In this document: positions 44,149-53,025 of the stretch, one piece after another
Layout: every line of letters starts with the position of its first letter
Numbering within the stretch: position 1 is the first letter of the stretch
Assembly: GCA_947037115.1 (NCBI GenBank)
Contig: CAMQTN010000001.1
Location: 1 to 64,000, forward strand
From: an uncultured Lachnospiraceae bacterium
GTDB lineage: Bacteria > Bacillota > Clostridia > Lachnospirales > Lachnospiraceae
Length of the DNA stretch: 64,000 nt
Reading direction: 5' to 3'
The notes under the pieces: generated by a model
Databases searched by the model: none
Seen by the model: the letters and a program-made list of their open reading frames with translations, nothing else
Told to the model about the DNA's origin: nothing
Made by a program: the position numbers and the translations under genes

Positions 44149-44670
44149 ATGGAAACATTAAATGTGACGACCGCAAGAGACCAGGAGCAGTTTTATCGGA
44201 TTCTGGACAATTTGATCAGTGCGAACAAAGAGTTTCGGATCATGATAACGGTTCCTTCGGGTGAAAAGGGAACGGAACAGATGAATCATGTGGCGGAAGA
44301 GTCAGAATCAGACAGCCGGGATCTGGAAAAAGATGTGACGGATATGATTCACGAGATCGGCGTACCAGCCCATATCAAGGGATATCAGTATCTGCGCGAG
44401 GCGATCATGATGTCGGTGGAGGATGTGGAGATGCTTGGCTCTATCACGAAAATCCTCTACCCCACCATTGCGAAAAAATATCAGACGACGCCCAGCAGGG
44501 TGGAGAGAGCCATCCGCCACGCAATAGAAGTTGCGTGGTCGAGAGGCAGAATGGAGACGCTGGACGCGCTTTTCGGATACACGATCAACACCGGTAAGGG
44601 CAAGCCTACCAATTCAGAGTTTATCGCATTGATTGCGGATAAGATCCGGCTGCAGTATCGTCGTCCATAA
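44149..44670 (+). CDS. Spo0A C-terminal-domain protein lacking the receiver domain
   Basis: 173 residues. Residues about 60-173 match the DNA-binding effector domain of Spo0A almost throughout: [20 protein letters not shown], then [17 protein letters not shown] as recognition helix (about 113-130) and [17 protein letters not shown] at the end. The usual 120-residue phosphoreceiver is absent. Instead there are about 60 residues ([20 protein letters not shown], then an acidic linker) of no known family. GGAGG at 44138-44142 supports this start. It could bind 0A-box-like sites without phosphorylation control. Whether a full spo0A exists elsewhere is unknown. Confidence 0.88.
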   Translation: METLNVTTARDQEQFYRILDNLISANKEFRIMITVPSGEKGTEQMNHVAEESESDSRDLEKDVTDMIHEIGVPAHIKGYQYLREAIMMSVEDVEMLGSITKILYPTIAKKYQTTPSRVERAIRHAIEVAWSRGRMETLDALFGYTINTGKGKPTNSEFIALIADKIRLQYRRP

Positions 44671-44793
44671 ATTTTATCGTTCCTTAAAATTCAAAATAAT
44701 CCTTTTATTGCCACCCGAAATATTGTATACTACTGTTTAGGAGTTCTTGTGGACTACTGTACAAAAATGACAGGCTACAGTTGGAGGGTTGTT

Positions 44794-46239
44794 ATGAAGA
44801 ACATTTTATTTGTCGCGTCTGAAGGAGTACCTTTTATCAAAACAGGCGGGTTAGCGGATGTGGTCGGCTCACTGCCTAAGTGTATTGACAGGAAATATTT
44901 TGATGTGCGGGTAATACTCCCGAAGTACACTTGTATGAAGCAGGAGATGAAGGATAAGCTTACCTACAAGACCCACTTTTATATGGATTTCCACTGGAAA
45001 GAGGAGTATGTGGGGATTCTGGAGGCGGAAGTCGACGGGGTGAAGTATTACTTTATTGACAATGAGAGCTATTTCAGCGGCTTTCAGCCTTATGGGGACA
45101 ACGCGCTGTTTGAGATTGAGAAGTATGCTTTTTTCTGTAAAGCGGCGCTGTGCATTCTTCCGGTGATCGATTTCAGGCCGGATCTGATCCACTGCCACGA
45201 CTGGCAGACAGGCTTGATTCCGGTATACCTGAAAGAGCGTTTTCAGGGAGGCGAGTTTTATCGGGGCATCAAGACGGCTATGACGATCCACAACCTGAAA
45301 TTCCAGGGCAAGTGGAGCGTGAAGGAGGTAAAGGAGATCACGGGCCTGCCGGGCTATTTCTTCACGGCGGATAAGCTGGAGGCATACAAGGATGCGAACC
45401 TGTTAAAGGGTGGTCTGGTTTACGCGGATGCCATTACCACGGTGAGCAGTACCTATGCGGAGGAGATCAAGACGGCGTTTTACGGCGAGGGCTTAAACGG
45501 TCTGCTCTGTGCCCGGGCAGGAGATCTGCGCGGTATTGTGAACGGTATCGACTACGAAGAGTTCAATCCGGAGACAGATAAGAACATAGAGTTTAAGTAT
45601 AATGCGGCTAACTTCCGCAAGGAGAAGGTGAAAAACAAGCGCGCCCTTCAGGAGGAGCTTGGCCTGAATCAGGATGAAAAGGCCATGATGATCGGCATTG
45701 TGTCGAGACTGACAGGACAGAAGGGCTTTGACCTGATTGCCTATATCATGGATGAGCTGTGTCAGGACAATGTACAGGTCGTTGTACTTGGCACAGGCGA
45801 GGAGCAGTACGAGAACATGTTCCGTCATTTTGACTGGAAATATCACGGGAAGGTGTCGGCAAATATCTACTATTCCGATGCGCTTTCCCATAAGATCTAT
45901 GCGGCAAGCGACGCTTTCCTTATGCCGTCCCTCTTTGAGCCCTGTGGCTTAAGCCAGCTGATGTCCCTGCGCTACGGCACGGTGCCGATTGTGCGGGAGA
46001 CCGGCGGACTGAAGGACACGGTACAGCCTTACAACGAGTATGAGGGCACGGGTACGGGATTCAGCTTCACAAATTATAATGCCCATGAGATGCTGGGCAC
46101 GATCCGCTATGCGGAGCATATCTACTATGACAAGAAGCGGGAGTGGAATAAGATTGTGGACAGAGGCATGGCGGCGGACTTCTCATGGAATGTCTCTGCG
46201 AAGAAATATCAGGAAATGTATGACTGGCTGATTGGATAG
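44794..46239 (+). CDS. glgA: Glycogen synthase (GT5)
   Basis: Transfers glucose from ADP-glucose to growing glycogen. 481 residues. KTGGLADVVGSLP at 16-28 binds the ADP-glucose, HCHDWQTGLIPVYL near 131 and GIVSRLTGQKGFDLI near 302 are typical, and PSLFEPCGLSQLMSLRYGT near 378 is the C-terminal catalytic motif. The start is ATG 44794, five bases after GGAGGG; the upstream extension is not conserved. No other glycogen gene is nearby. Confidence 0.95.
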   Translation: MKNILFVASEGVPFIKTGGLADVVGSLPKCIDRKYFDVRVILPKYTCMKQEMKDKLTYKTHFYMDFHWKEEYVGILEAEVDGVKYYFIDNESYFSGFQPYGDNALFEIEKYAFFCKAALCILPVIDFRPDLIHCHDWQTGLIPVYLKERFQGGEFYRGIKTAMTIHNLKFQGKWSVKEVKEITGLPGYFFTADKLEAYKDANLLKGGLVYADAITTVSSTYAEEIKTAFYGEGLNGLLCARAGDLRGIVNGIDYEEFNPETDKNIEFKYNAANFRKEKVKNKRALQEELGLNQDEKAMMIGIVSRLTGQKGFDLIAYIMDELCQDNVQVVVLGTGEEQYENMFRHFDWKYHGKVSANIYYSDALSHKIYAASDAFLMPSLFEPCGLSQLMSLRYGTVPIVRETGGLKDTVQPYNEYEGTGTGFSFTNYNAHEMLGTIRYAEHIYYDKKREWNKIVDRGMAADFSWNVSAKKYQEMYDWLIG

Positions 46240-46244
46240 GGGAT

Positions 46245-47963
46245 ATGGAGCATCCGAATAAAAAGAACACGTTTGTGTTTCAGGCGGGCATTCTGGCAGC
46301 GGCCGGGATGCTCGTCAAAGTGATCAGCCTGATATACAGAAGCCCCCTCCGTTCCATCATTGGTATAGAGGGAAACGGGTATTACAGCGCAGCGATCAAT
46401 ATCTATACAATTATATTGTTGATTTCCTCCTACAGCATTCCCTCAGCGATCTCCAAGGTGATTGCCCAGAGGCTTGCGTTTAAGGAGTACAGAAATGCAC
46501 AGAGGGTTTTTGTCTGTGCACTTCTCTATGTCCTGGTTGTGGGCGGCATTGCCTCGATTCTGACTTTCGTGGGAGCGCCCTGGCTTGTGGGGAAGAATCC
46601 GAATGCGGTGGTGGCGCTTCGCGTGCTTGCACCGACTATCTTTTTTTCTGGCTTTCTGGGTGTGCTCCGCGGTTTTTTTCAGGCTCACGGCTCCATGGTG
46701 CACACGTCCATCTCTCAGGTTTTAGAGCAGATTGTGAATGCGGCTGGCAGTATTCTGGCAGCCAAACTGCTGATCGGCATGGTGGCGGACAGGGATTCTA
46801 CGACACAGGCGGTCTACGGCTCAGCGGGTTCTGCGATCGGGACAGGCGCGGGCGTGTTGACAGGCCTTCTTTTTATGTTTGCGATGTACCGCTTAAACGG
46901 CGGAGTCATCAGGAAGAGGGTGGAACGGGATAAAAACTGGCATGAGGAAACTTTCGGGGAGATTTTCAAGGTTATTTTTACCATTGTCACTCCCTTTATT
47001 TTAAGTACCTTTATCTATAACTGCACAACGGTGGTCAACATGACGATCTACTATCACGTCATGGCCTACAAACAGGTGGACGCGGTGCTTGCGAGCAATC
47101 ATTACGGTATTTTTGCGGGGCAGTCGGTTGTGGTGGTAAATATTCCGATTGCCATCGCCTCTGCGATGTCCTCGGCTATTATACCAAGCATGGCGGCTTC
47201 CTATGTGAAGGGGACGGTAGCCCAGACCAGAAGACAGGTCTCCCGTGCGATTCAGGCGACCATGCTTGTGGCGATCCCGGCGGCGGTGGGAATTGCGGTT
47301 CTGCCAAAACCCATCATGCAGTTTATTTTTCCCCAGAAAGAATCTTTGGATATCGCTTCCGGGCTGCTTGCGGCGCTTGCCGCGTCGGTTGTGCTCTACA
47401 GCCTCTCCACGCTGACCAACGCGGTTTTACAGGGAATCGGCAAGGTTAATACGCCGGTGGTCCATGCGACGGTGGCGCTGGTCATCCAGGTGGCGGGGCT
47501 GGTTGCGCTTTTGCTCTATACGGATGCGGATCTCTATGCGCTGGCGGCGGCAAACGTCATCTACTCCCTGGTGGTGTGCATCTTAAACCATTTCTCCGTG
47601 AGAAAGCATCTGGAGTACCGGATGGATGTGGTCAAATTGTTTCTGAAGCCGCTTTTTTCGGCAATTGTGATGGGTGCGGCTGTCTTCGGTATTTACCACG
47701 GACTGATTCTGCTGATTCCGGTGAGCCGTGTGGTGCTTCTTGTCGCGATCGGCGTGGGTGTCTGTGTCTACGGTGCGGTACTGCTTCTGATCGGCGGTGT
47801 GACGCAGGAAGAGCTGGAAGCGTTTCCCAAGGGCCTGATGCTGGTGCATATATCGAAGAAATTGCACCTGCTGCCGGGTGAGACAGCCGGGAAGAAAAAA
47901 AAGAAGGGGAAAAAGAAGAAAAAGAAGAAGGGGAAAAAGAAGAAAGGGAGGTCGTCCCGATGA
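46245..47963 (+). CDS. MurJ/SpoVB-type polysaccharide flippase with poly-lysine tail
   Basis: 572 residues with about 14 membrane helices, in the MOP (MATE-like) superfamily of lipid-linked sugar flippases; Firmicutes members include SpoVB and MurJ. SLIYRSPLRSIIGIEGNGYYS near residue 27 is typical of SpoVB/YtgP. The last 25 residues are almost only Lys and Gly, ending GRSSR, an unusual tail encoded by a long A/G tract (47890-47950). It overlaps the next gene by four bases (ATGA). The ribosome site is weak and close. Confidence 0.88.
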   Translation: MEHPNKKNTFVFQAGILAAAGMLVKVISLIYRSPLRSIIGIEGNGYYSAAINIYTIILLISSYSIPSAISKVIAQRLAFKEYRNAQRVFVCALLYVLVVGGIASILTFVGAPWLVGKNPNAVVALRVLAPTIFFSGFLGVLRGFFQAHGSMVHTSISQVLEQIVNAAGSILAAKLLIGMVADRDSTTQAVYGSAGSAIGTGAGVLTGLLFMFAMYRLNGGVIRKRVERDKNWHEETFGEIFKVIFTIVTPFILSTFIYNCTTVVNMTIYYHVMAYKQVDAVLASNHYGIFAGQSVVVVNIPIAIASAMSSAIIPSMAASYVKGTVAQTRRQVSRAIQATMLVAIPAAVGIAVLPKPIMQFIFPQKESLDIASGLLAALAASVVLYSLSTLTNAVLQGIGKVNTPVVHATVALVIQVAGLVALLLYTDADLYALAAANVIYSLVVCILNHFSVRKHLEYRMDVVKLFLKPLFSAIVMGAAVFGIYHGLILLIPVSRVVLLVAIGVGVCVYGAVLLLIGGVTQEELEAFPKGLMLVHISKKLHLLPGETAGKKKKKGKKKKKKKGKKKKGRSSR

Positions 47964-48790
47964 AAAAAAGAGAGTGGTATCTGGCAGCCCTGCTGTGTCT
48001 TGTCCTCCTGACCGCAAGCTGTAGCGGCGAAGAAGAGAAAGACGTCCTGTTGAAAATGACCTTTCTGGATACGGGAAAATCGGATTGTATTGTGATTGAG
48101 GCAGGAGAAAGCGTGGTGGTCAACGACACGGCGGACGCGGATGACGGCGAGGCGATCTGCGCTTTTTTAGATGAGAGACAGACCAGTCGGATTGATTATC
48201 TGATTTTGAGTCATTTTGACAAAGATCACATCGGCAGTGCGGCCGGGCTGATTAAACGCTTCGAGGTGGGACAGGTGCTGATGCCGGATTATGAGGAGGA
48301 TTCGGAGCTTTATCTGGCGCTTATGGAAGCGCTTGAGGAGACGGGTACGGCGTATGTGCGTCTGCGGGAGGATGTTTCCTTTTCTCTGGAAGGCACGGAT
48401 TTTTATGTGGACGCACCCGATGAGCCGTCCTACGACAATGACAACAATTACTCGTTAATAACGGTTGTTATCAATGGAGACAGCCGATTTCTGCTGATGG
48501 GGGATGCACAGAAAATCCGGACGGAAGAATTTTTGGATTCCCCTGCGGCAGGGGTTCGGTATGATCTGATCAAGATGCCCCACCATGGGGATTACAATAA
48601 GAAGCTGAAGGAGCTGTTTCTGACGTCCAGGCCGCAGTATGCCGTCCTCACCGCCGGCCCGGAGCGGCAGCGGGTGGAGGAGGAGACGGTGTCTCTTCTG
48701 AAGACCAGCCGCTGCGGCGTTTTTTATACGGATGAAGGCGTGGTTACGGCCACATCCGATGGAAAAAATGTGAAGGTTCTCCAGGAGTGA
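47960..48790 (+). CDS. ComEC/Rec2-like metallo-beta-lactamase-fold lipoprotein
   Basis: 276 residues. A lipoprotein-type signal (residues 5-21, LLTAS then Cys21) is followed by a stand-alone ComEC C-terminal-like hydrolase domain. The metal motif is the variant SHFDKDH at 84-90 (Phe in place of the second His), with LLMGDA and KMPHHGD further on. Such proteins may be extracellular nucleases or phosphodiesterases. It is coupled to the flippase gene by an ATGA overlap. Confidence 0.8.
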   Translation: MKKREWYLAALLCLVLLTASCSGEEEKDVLLKMTFLDTGKSDCIVIEAGESVVVNDTADADDGEAICAFLDERQTSRIDYLILSHFDKDHIGSAAGLIKRFEVGQVLMPDYEEDSELYLALMEALEETGTAYVRLREDVSFSLEGTDFYVDAPDEPSYDNDNNYSLITVVINGDSRFLLMGDAQKIRTEEFLDSPAAGVRYDLIKMPHHGDYNKKLKELFLTSRPQYAVLTAGPERQRVEEETVSLLKTSRCGVFYTDEGVVTATSDGKNVKVLQE

Positions 48791-48829
48791 TTTTCCGGGT
48801 ACCCGGTGGTGCGGTCTTTTACGAAAGCT

Positions 48830-48847
48830 CTGAAAGCGGTCTTTCAG
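48830..48847 (-). terminator. Hairpin between convergent genes near the rqcH stop
   Basis: CTGAAAG (48830-48836) pairs perfectly with CTTTCAG (48841-48847) around CGGT; it covers the rqcH stop codon. A short CCGGGTACCCGG palindrome lies 31 bases before it. No T-run follows on either strand, so terminator function is tentative. Confidence 0.35.
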
Positions 48848-50619
48848 GAAAGCTCCGTAAGACCAGAGATGTCTGTGTCTATCGCCATGGAGTAGTTGGT
48901 GTAGTACACGACGAAGCCGGGCTTGGCTCCGGCAGGTTTTTTGACATGTTTTTTCTGAATATAGTCAATCTCCACCTTGTCCTGTCCGCGGCCTTTCGAG
49001 TAGTAGGCGGCAAGTCTTGCAGCTTCCTCGAAGGCGCGGTCCGGCACTTCGGCTCCTTCCGTCTTTAAGATCACGTGGGAGCCGGGCATCTGTTTGGCGT
49101 GGAACCACCAGTCGCCGCCGGTGGCAAATTTGAAGGTGAGTTCATCGTTCTGAAAGTTATTTTTTCCCACATAGATATGGAATCCGTCGCTGCTCACATA
49201 GTGGAACGGCCTGCTCACGGTTTTGGCTTTTTTTGAGCTGCCTCTCCTGTGGATGTAACCGCTCTCAACCAGTTCCTCTCTGATCTGCACCAGATCTTCC
49301 TCGTGCAGCGCAATATCCAGAGCGGCCAGAATGGATTCCAGATGCGTGATCTCTTCTTTCACCTGTATGGTCAGTTCTGAGAGCGCCTCATAGGTTCGTT
49401 TCATTTTTCCGTATTTATCAAAATATCTGATGGCGTTTTCCTGCGGGGTGAGGGTGGCGTCAAGGGGGATGGTTACCGGCTCTCCCGTGTAGTAGTTGAC
49501 GGCCTCCAGGGTTTTCGCGCCGGGGGAGACATGGTAGCCGTACGTGTTTAAAAGCTCGCCGTAAATCTTGTAGGTGTCGCGCTTATCTGTATCCTGCATC
49601 TGCCGAAGCTGCAAGTCGTATTTTTTTACATTGCGCTCCAGGGCAGTCTGTACGATTCTACGCAGGTCCGCAGACTTCTGGCGTATCCGGGTCACTACGC
49701 CGCGCTCTGCGTAGTAACGCTCCAGCACATCGCTGATGCTGTCAAAGGACCGGAGATCCTTATCGTCGTAAAGGGTTAAGGGGAGGGCGGCAAATTCCAG
49801 AGGCGTCCTGCCGTCATAGACGATAACGGGGGAAAAGTTCCCGGCCGCCACCTGGCTCATCATGCCGGAAAGTGCGCCGCAGACAGATTTCAGGGGATCG
49901 CCGGCCTCCCCGGCCAGCGCCTTTGCGGGCAGATCCGCGTCCACCCCTGCCCGGAAGCAGATTTCCTGGGCGATGATGGGGGAGAGCCCTGTGTAGGAGG
50001 TATAGAGAGCTTTATACAGGGGCATTGGTTTTAATAACATTTGTGATTTAAAGTCCTCATAGGAGAGCGGATCGGCGTTACCGCCGTTTTTCGCGTAGTT
50101 TAACGGGTCGGTCTTCTCCTGTGTCCGGGGAAGAAAGTAGGGACGGCCCGGCAGCACTTCGCGGACGGAACTGACAATCCCCGAAATGTGTTTGATGCTG
50201 TCTATGATCATGTCTTTATCATCGCAGAAAATAATATTGCTGTGCTTGCCCATGATCTCCACGATCAGTTTTTTTCGGCAGACGTCGCCCAGTTCGTTCA
50301 AGTGTTCCAGATGCAGATGGATGACGCGCTCCAGTCCCGGCTGGGAGATGTCAGTGATACGGGCGTTTTGCAGATGTTTTCGAAGGAGCATGCAGAAGCC
50401 CGGCGCGGTCATGGGACTCGGCTTATTATTCTGTGTCAGATAGACCACGGGGAGAGAAGCGTTTGCCGATAATAAGAGACGATACTGGCTGCTGTTATTT
50501 TTTATGGTCAGAAGGAGCTCATCGCTTTCCGGCTGGGCGATCTTGTAGACACGGCCGCCTGAAAGGGTTTCCTGCAGTTCTTTTGTGATATTTGCAATGG
50601 TAATGCCGTCAAATGCCAT
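48844..50619 (-). CDS. rqcH: Ribosome quality control factor RqcH (NEMF/FbpA family)
   Basis: Binds stalled 50S subunits and directs alanine tailing of stuck nascent chains. 591 residues: NFACT-N domain (FDGITIANITKELQETLSGG at the start), central helix-hairpin and coiled-coil segments (about 270-430), and a C-terminal NFACT-R domain (DGFHIYVGKNNFQNDELTF, GDWWFHAKQMPGSHVIL). The start is ATG at 50619 on the minus strand behind AAGGAAAAGGCGG; the frame stays open upstream without similarity. Older databases call it a fibronectin-binding protein. Confidence 0.93.
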   Translation of the reverse strand: MAFDGITIANITKELQETLSGGRVYKIAQPESDELLLTIKNNSSQYRLLLSANASLPVVYLTQNNKPSPMTAPGFCMLLRKHLQNARITDISQPGLERVIHLHLEHLNELGDVCRKKLIVEIMGKHSNIIFCDDKDMIIDSIKHISGIVSSVREVLPGRPYFLPRTQEKTDPLNYAKNGGNADPLSYEDFKSQMLLKPMPLYKALYTSYTGLSPIIAQEICFRAGVDADLPAKALAGEAGDPLKSVCGALSGMMSQVAAGNFSPVIVYDGRTPLEFAALPLTLYDDKDLRSFDSISDVLERYYAERGVVTRIRQKSADLRRIVQTALERNVKKYDLQLRQMQDTDKRDTYKIYGELLNTYGYHVSPGAKTLEAVNYYTGEPVTIPLDATLTPQENAIRYFDKYGKMKRTYEALSELTIQVKEEITHLESILAALDIALHEEDLVQIREELVESGYIHRRGSSKKAKTVSRPFHYVSSDGFHIYVGKNNFQNDELTFKFATGGDWWFHAKQMPGSHVILKTEGAEVPDRAFEEAARLAAYYSKGRGQDKVEIDYIQKKHVKKPAGAKPGFVVYYTNYSMAIDTDISGLTELS

Positions 50620-50723
50620 GATTTTTTCCGCCTTTTCCTTGAATTTCCTGTTTTGTTTCCGTGCGTTCCTTACTATAGCATAAACGGTGGTTCTTTTCAA
50701 TCGCCGGACAGTCTTTCTATTTC

Positions 50724-50752
50724 TTGACTATTCTTAATGTTTACACTATAAT
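50724..50752 (+). promoter_or_regulatory. Sigma-A promoter of the yicC-remA-gmk-rpoZ operon
   Basis: TTGACT at 50724-50729, a 17-base spacer, then a perfect TATAAT at 50747-50752. It lies in the divergent gap between rqcH and yicC. Confidence 0.82.
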
Positions 50753-50781
50753 AAAGGCTGTATGCGTAGGTCTTTTTGCGC

Positions 50782-50804
50782 GCATAAGCAGAATCAGCTT
50801 ATGC
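50782..50804 (+). promoter_or_regulatory. Leader hairpin before yicC
   Basis: GCATAAGC (50782-50789) pairs perfectly with GCTTATGC (50797-50804), loop AGAATCA, followed by TTTACA. It lies within the predicted 5' leader, about nine bases before the ribosome site, and could affect translation or act as a weak attenuator. Confidence 0.5.
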
Positions 50805-50828
50805 TTTACAATTAGGAGAAAGAAGATT

Positions 50829-51713
50829 ATGACTATGATCAAGAGCATGACCGGTTTCGGGAGATGTGAAGTGGCGGAGGGCACGCGGAAGATTACTGTG
50901 GAGATGAAGTCCGTCAATCACCGTTATCTGGACGTCAACATTAAAATGCCGAAGAAACTGAATTTTTTTGAGACGGCGATCCGGAATGAGCTGAAAAACT
51001 ATATTCAGCGCGGAAAGGTGGATATTTTTATTTCCTACGAGGATATGGCGGAGTCCAATGTCTGTGTGAAGTACAACAGGGAGCTGGCGGCGGAGTACAT
51101 GAAATATCTCTGGAAGATGTCGGAAGATTTCTCGCTGGACAACGATGTGCGCGTATCCACTTTGTCCCGTTATCCGGAAGTCCTGACCATGGAGGAGCAG
51201 ACTGTCGACGAGGAAGAACTGTGGCAGTTCCTGGAGAAGGCGGTGCAGGGCGCGGCGGAGACATTTGTGGAGACCAGAATCCGGGAGGGGGAAAATATCC
51301 GGGAGGATCTGCTTTCGAAGTTAAATGCCATGCTGGAGGACGTTGCGTTTATCGAACAGCGTGCGCCGCAGATCATTGCTTCGTATAAACAGAAACTGCG
51401 GGATAAGGTGAAGGAACTTCTGGAGGATACCCAGATCGATGAGGCCAGACTGCTGACAGAGGTGACGATTTTTGCGGATAAGGTGTGTGTGGACGAGGAG
51501 CTTGTGCGGCTCAGAAGCCATATCACCACCACGAGGGATAATCTTCTGGAGGGTGGAAGTGTGGGACGGAAACTCGACTTTATTGCACAGGAGATGAACC
51601 GGGAGGCAAACACGATCCTTTCCAAGACGACAGATCTGGAAACTTCAAACAGAGCCATCGATTTGAAGACAGAAATCGAGAAGGTCAGGGAACAGATACA
51701 GAACATCGAATAG
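50829..51713 (+). CDS. yicC: YicC family endoribonuclease
   Basis: 294 residues with the diagnostic N-terminus MIKSMTGFGR, ITVEMKSVNHRYLDVNIKMP, and the C-terminal DUF1732 (VGRKLDFIAQEMNREANTIL near 245, ending LKTEIEKVREQIQNIE). YicC proteins are RNases involved in RNA turnover. AGGAG at 50814-50818 precedes ATG 50829. It heads the operon and is ten bases from remA. Confidence 0.93.
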   Translation: MTMIKSMTGFGRCEVAEGTRKITVEMKSVNHRYLDVNIKMPKKLNFFETAIRNELKNYIQRGKVDIFISYEDMAESNVCVKYNRELAAEYMKYLWKMSEDFSLDNDVRVSTLSRYPEVLTMEEQTVDEEELWQFLEKAVQGAAETFVETRIREGENIREDLLSKLNAMLEDVAFIEQRAPQIIASYKQKLRDKVKELLEDTQIDEARLLTEVTIFADKVCVDEELVRLRSHITTTRDNLLEGGSVGRKLDFIAQEMNREANTILSKTTDLETSNRAIDLKTEIEKVREQIQNIE

Positions 51714-51723
51714 GAATAGTGCT

Positions 51724-51984
51724 ATGGGTAAACTGATTCACGTAGGTTTTGGCAATGTGGTAAACACAGGAAAGATCATCGCCATTGTGAGCCCTGATTC
51801 CGCGCCGGTCAGGCGCATGGTGCAGAAAGCGAAAGAGGCGGGGATGGCTATTGACGCCACACAGGGACGTAAGACAAAGGCGGTTTTGGTGATGGAAAAC
51901 AGCCAGATTGTACTATCGGCGCTGCTTCCGGAAACCATATCGGGCAGAGCACAGACAGAGGATGGAGAGACAGATGAGTCATAA
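51724..51984 (+). CDS. remA: RemA/DUF370 family DNA-binding regulator
   Basis: 86 residues. IHVGFGNVVNTGKIIAIVSP and PVRRMVQKAKEAGMAIDATQ are the family core. In B. subtilis RemA activates biofilm-matrix genes. It lies in its conserved position between yicC and gmk, overlapping gmk by 11 bases. The C-terminal TEDGETDES tail is extra and acidic. Confidence 0.92.
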   Translation: MGKLIHVGFGNVVNTGKIIAIVSPDSAPVRRMVQKAKEAGMAIDATQGRKTKAVLVMENSQIVLSALLPETISGRAQTEDGETDES

Positions 51985-52594
51985 GGGCATACTGATTGTA
52001 GTCTCCGGTTTTTCGGGGGCGGGCAAGGGCACTTTGATGAAAAGGCTGGTGGAGGAGTACGACAGTTATGCGCTGTCAATCTCGGCCACGACCAGGGCGC
52101 CGCGCCCGGGCGAGGAGGATGGCAGGGAGTATTTTTTCCTGTCAAGGGAGCAGTTTGAACGGAAGATTGCGGACAAGGCGCTGATCGAGTATGCCGAATA
52201 CTGCGGCAACTATTACGGGACGCCCAGGGATTACGTGGAGAAGGAGCTGGCCGATGGCCGTGACGTCATTCTGGAGATTGAGATTCAGGGGGCGCTTAAG
52301 ATAAGGGAGCAGTATCCCAATGCGCTTTTGCTGTTTGTGTCCACGCCCAGCGCGAAGGAACTGCGCCGCAGGCTTTCCGGCAGGGGTACGGAGACGGAGG
52401 AAGTCATAGACAGGAGGCTACACCGTGCGGCACAGGAGGCCGAGGGAATAGAAGAGTATGACTATATTGTGATCAACGACGATTTGGAGACTTGTGTGAG
52501 AGAACTTCATGAAATCATCGAAGCGGCGCATCACGCACCGGGACGGAACAGGGAGTTCATTGAAACAATGAGAAAAGATCTGATTGAAGATTAA
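51974..52594 (+). CDS. gmk: Guanylate kinase
   Basis: Phosphorylates GMP to GDP. 206 residues. P-loop GFSGAGKGT is at 12-20, SISATTRAPRPGEEDGREYF near 37, and the GMP-binding EYAEYCGNYYGTP near 72. The start ATG 51974 overlaps the end of remA; GGAGAG lies upstream. Its stop codon falls inside a hairpin of the following repeat element. Confidence 0.96.
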   Translation: MSHKGILIVVSGFSGAGKGTLMKRLVEEYDSYALSISATTRAPRPGEEDGREYFFLSREQFERKIADKALIEYAEYCGNYYGTPRDYVEKELADGRDVILEIEIQGALKIREQYPNALLLFVSTPSAKELRRRLSGRGTETEEVIDRRLHRAAQEAEGIEEYDYIVINDDLETCVRELHEIIEAAHHAPGRNREFIETMRKDLIED

Positions 52595-52645
52595 CTGGAA
52601 GGTTAATGTCTTCAATCGCGGGTACTGTGGCTGCGCGCTGCCTGC
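52582..52645. repeat. Double-hairpin repeat element between gmk and rpoZ
   Basis: Hairpin one: GATTGAAGATTAAC (52582-52595) pairs with GTTAA (52602-52606) and TCTTCAATC (52609-52617), with a two-base bulge. Hairpin two: CGGGT (52619-52623) pairs with ACCCG (52641-52645) around a GC-rich inner near-palindrome. The junction TTCAATCgCGGGtACTGT closely matches the spoIIIAC-AD element (TTCAATCcCGGGcACTGT), and both end in CCCGGTGrG. It lies in the operon, so it may tune expression of gmk versus rpoZ. Confidence 0.68.
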
Positions 52646-52692
52646 CGCAAACCCGGTGAGACTAAGGAAGCAGTGCAGAAATGAGGAGAATT

Positions 52693-53025
52693 ATGTTACA
52701 TCCATCTTATGCAGATTTAATTAAGGTAGTAAACAGCGATGTGGAGGAGGGCGAAGATCCTGTAGTGAGCAGCCGTTACTCCATTGTGATGGCCACCTCC
52801 AAGAGGGCGAGACAGATCATTGCCGGGGATGAGGAGCTGGTGAACGGAAAAGGAAAGAAGCCTCTCTCCGTGGCGGTGGAGGAGCTGAATCAGGGCAAGA
52901 TCAAAATTTTGAACGATGAGACTGCAGAGGAGACGGAAGCAGTGGAAGAGGCAGAAGCGGTGGAAGCAGTGGAAGAGGCGCAGACAGCGGACGCGGAGCC
53001 TTCTGCCGATGAGCAGGCTCTCTGA
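52693..53025 (+). CDS. rpoZ: RNA polymerase omega subunit with acidic tail
   Basis: 110 residues. The core has LHPSYADLIKVVNS, SSRYSIVMATSKRARQIIAG and KPLSVAVEELNQGKI, all omega hallmarks. From about residue 78 an Ala/Glu-rich acidic extension of some 30 residues follows, absent from B. subtilis omega. ATG 52693 has AGGAG five bases upstream; ATG 52681 is a weaker alternative. It overlaps rimO by one base. Confidence 0.92.
   Translation: MLHPSYADLIKVVNSDVEEGEDPVVSSRYSIVMATSKRARQIIAGDEELVNGKGKKPLSVAVEELNQGKIKILNDETAEETEAVEEAEAVEAVEEAQTADAEPSADEQAL

Noticed and set aside
44700..44740. TTGCCA and TATACT before glgA as a promoter
   Set aside because: The spacer is 12 bases; with other -10 choices the match is poor.
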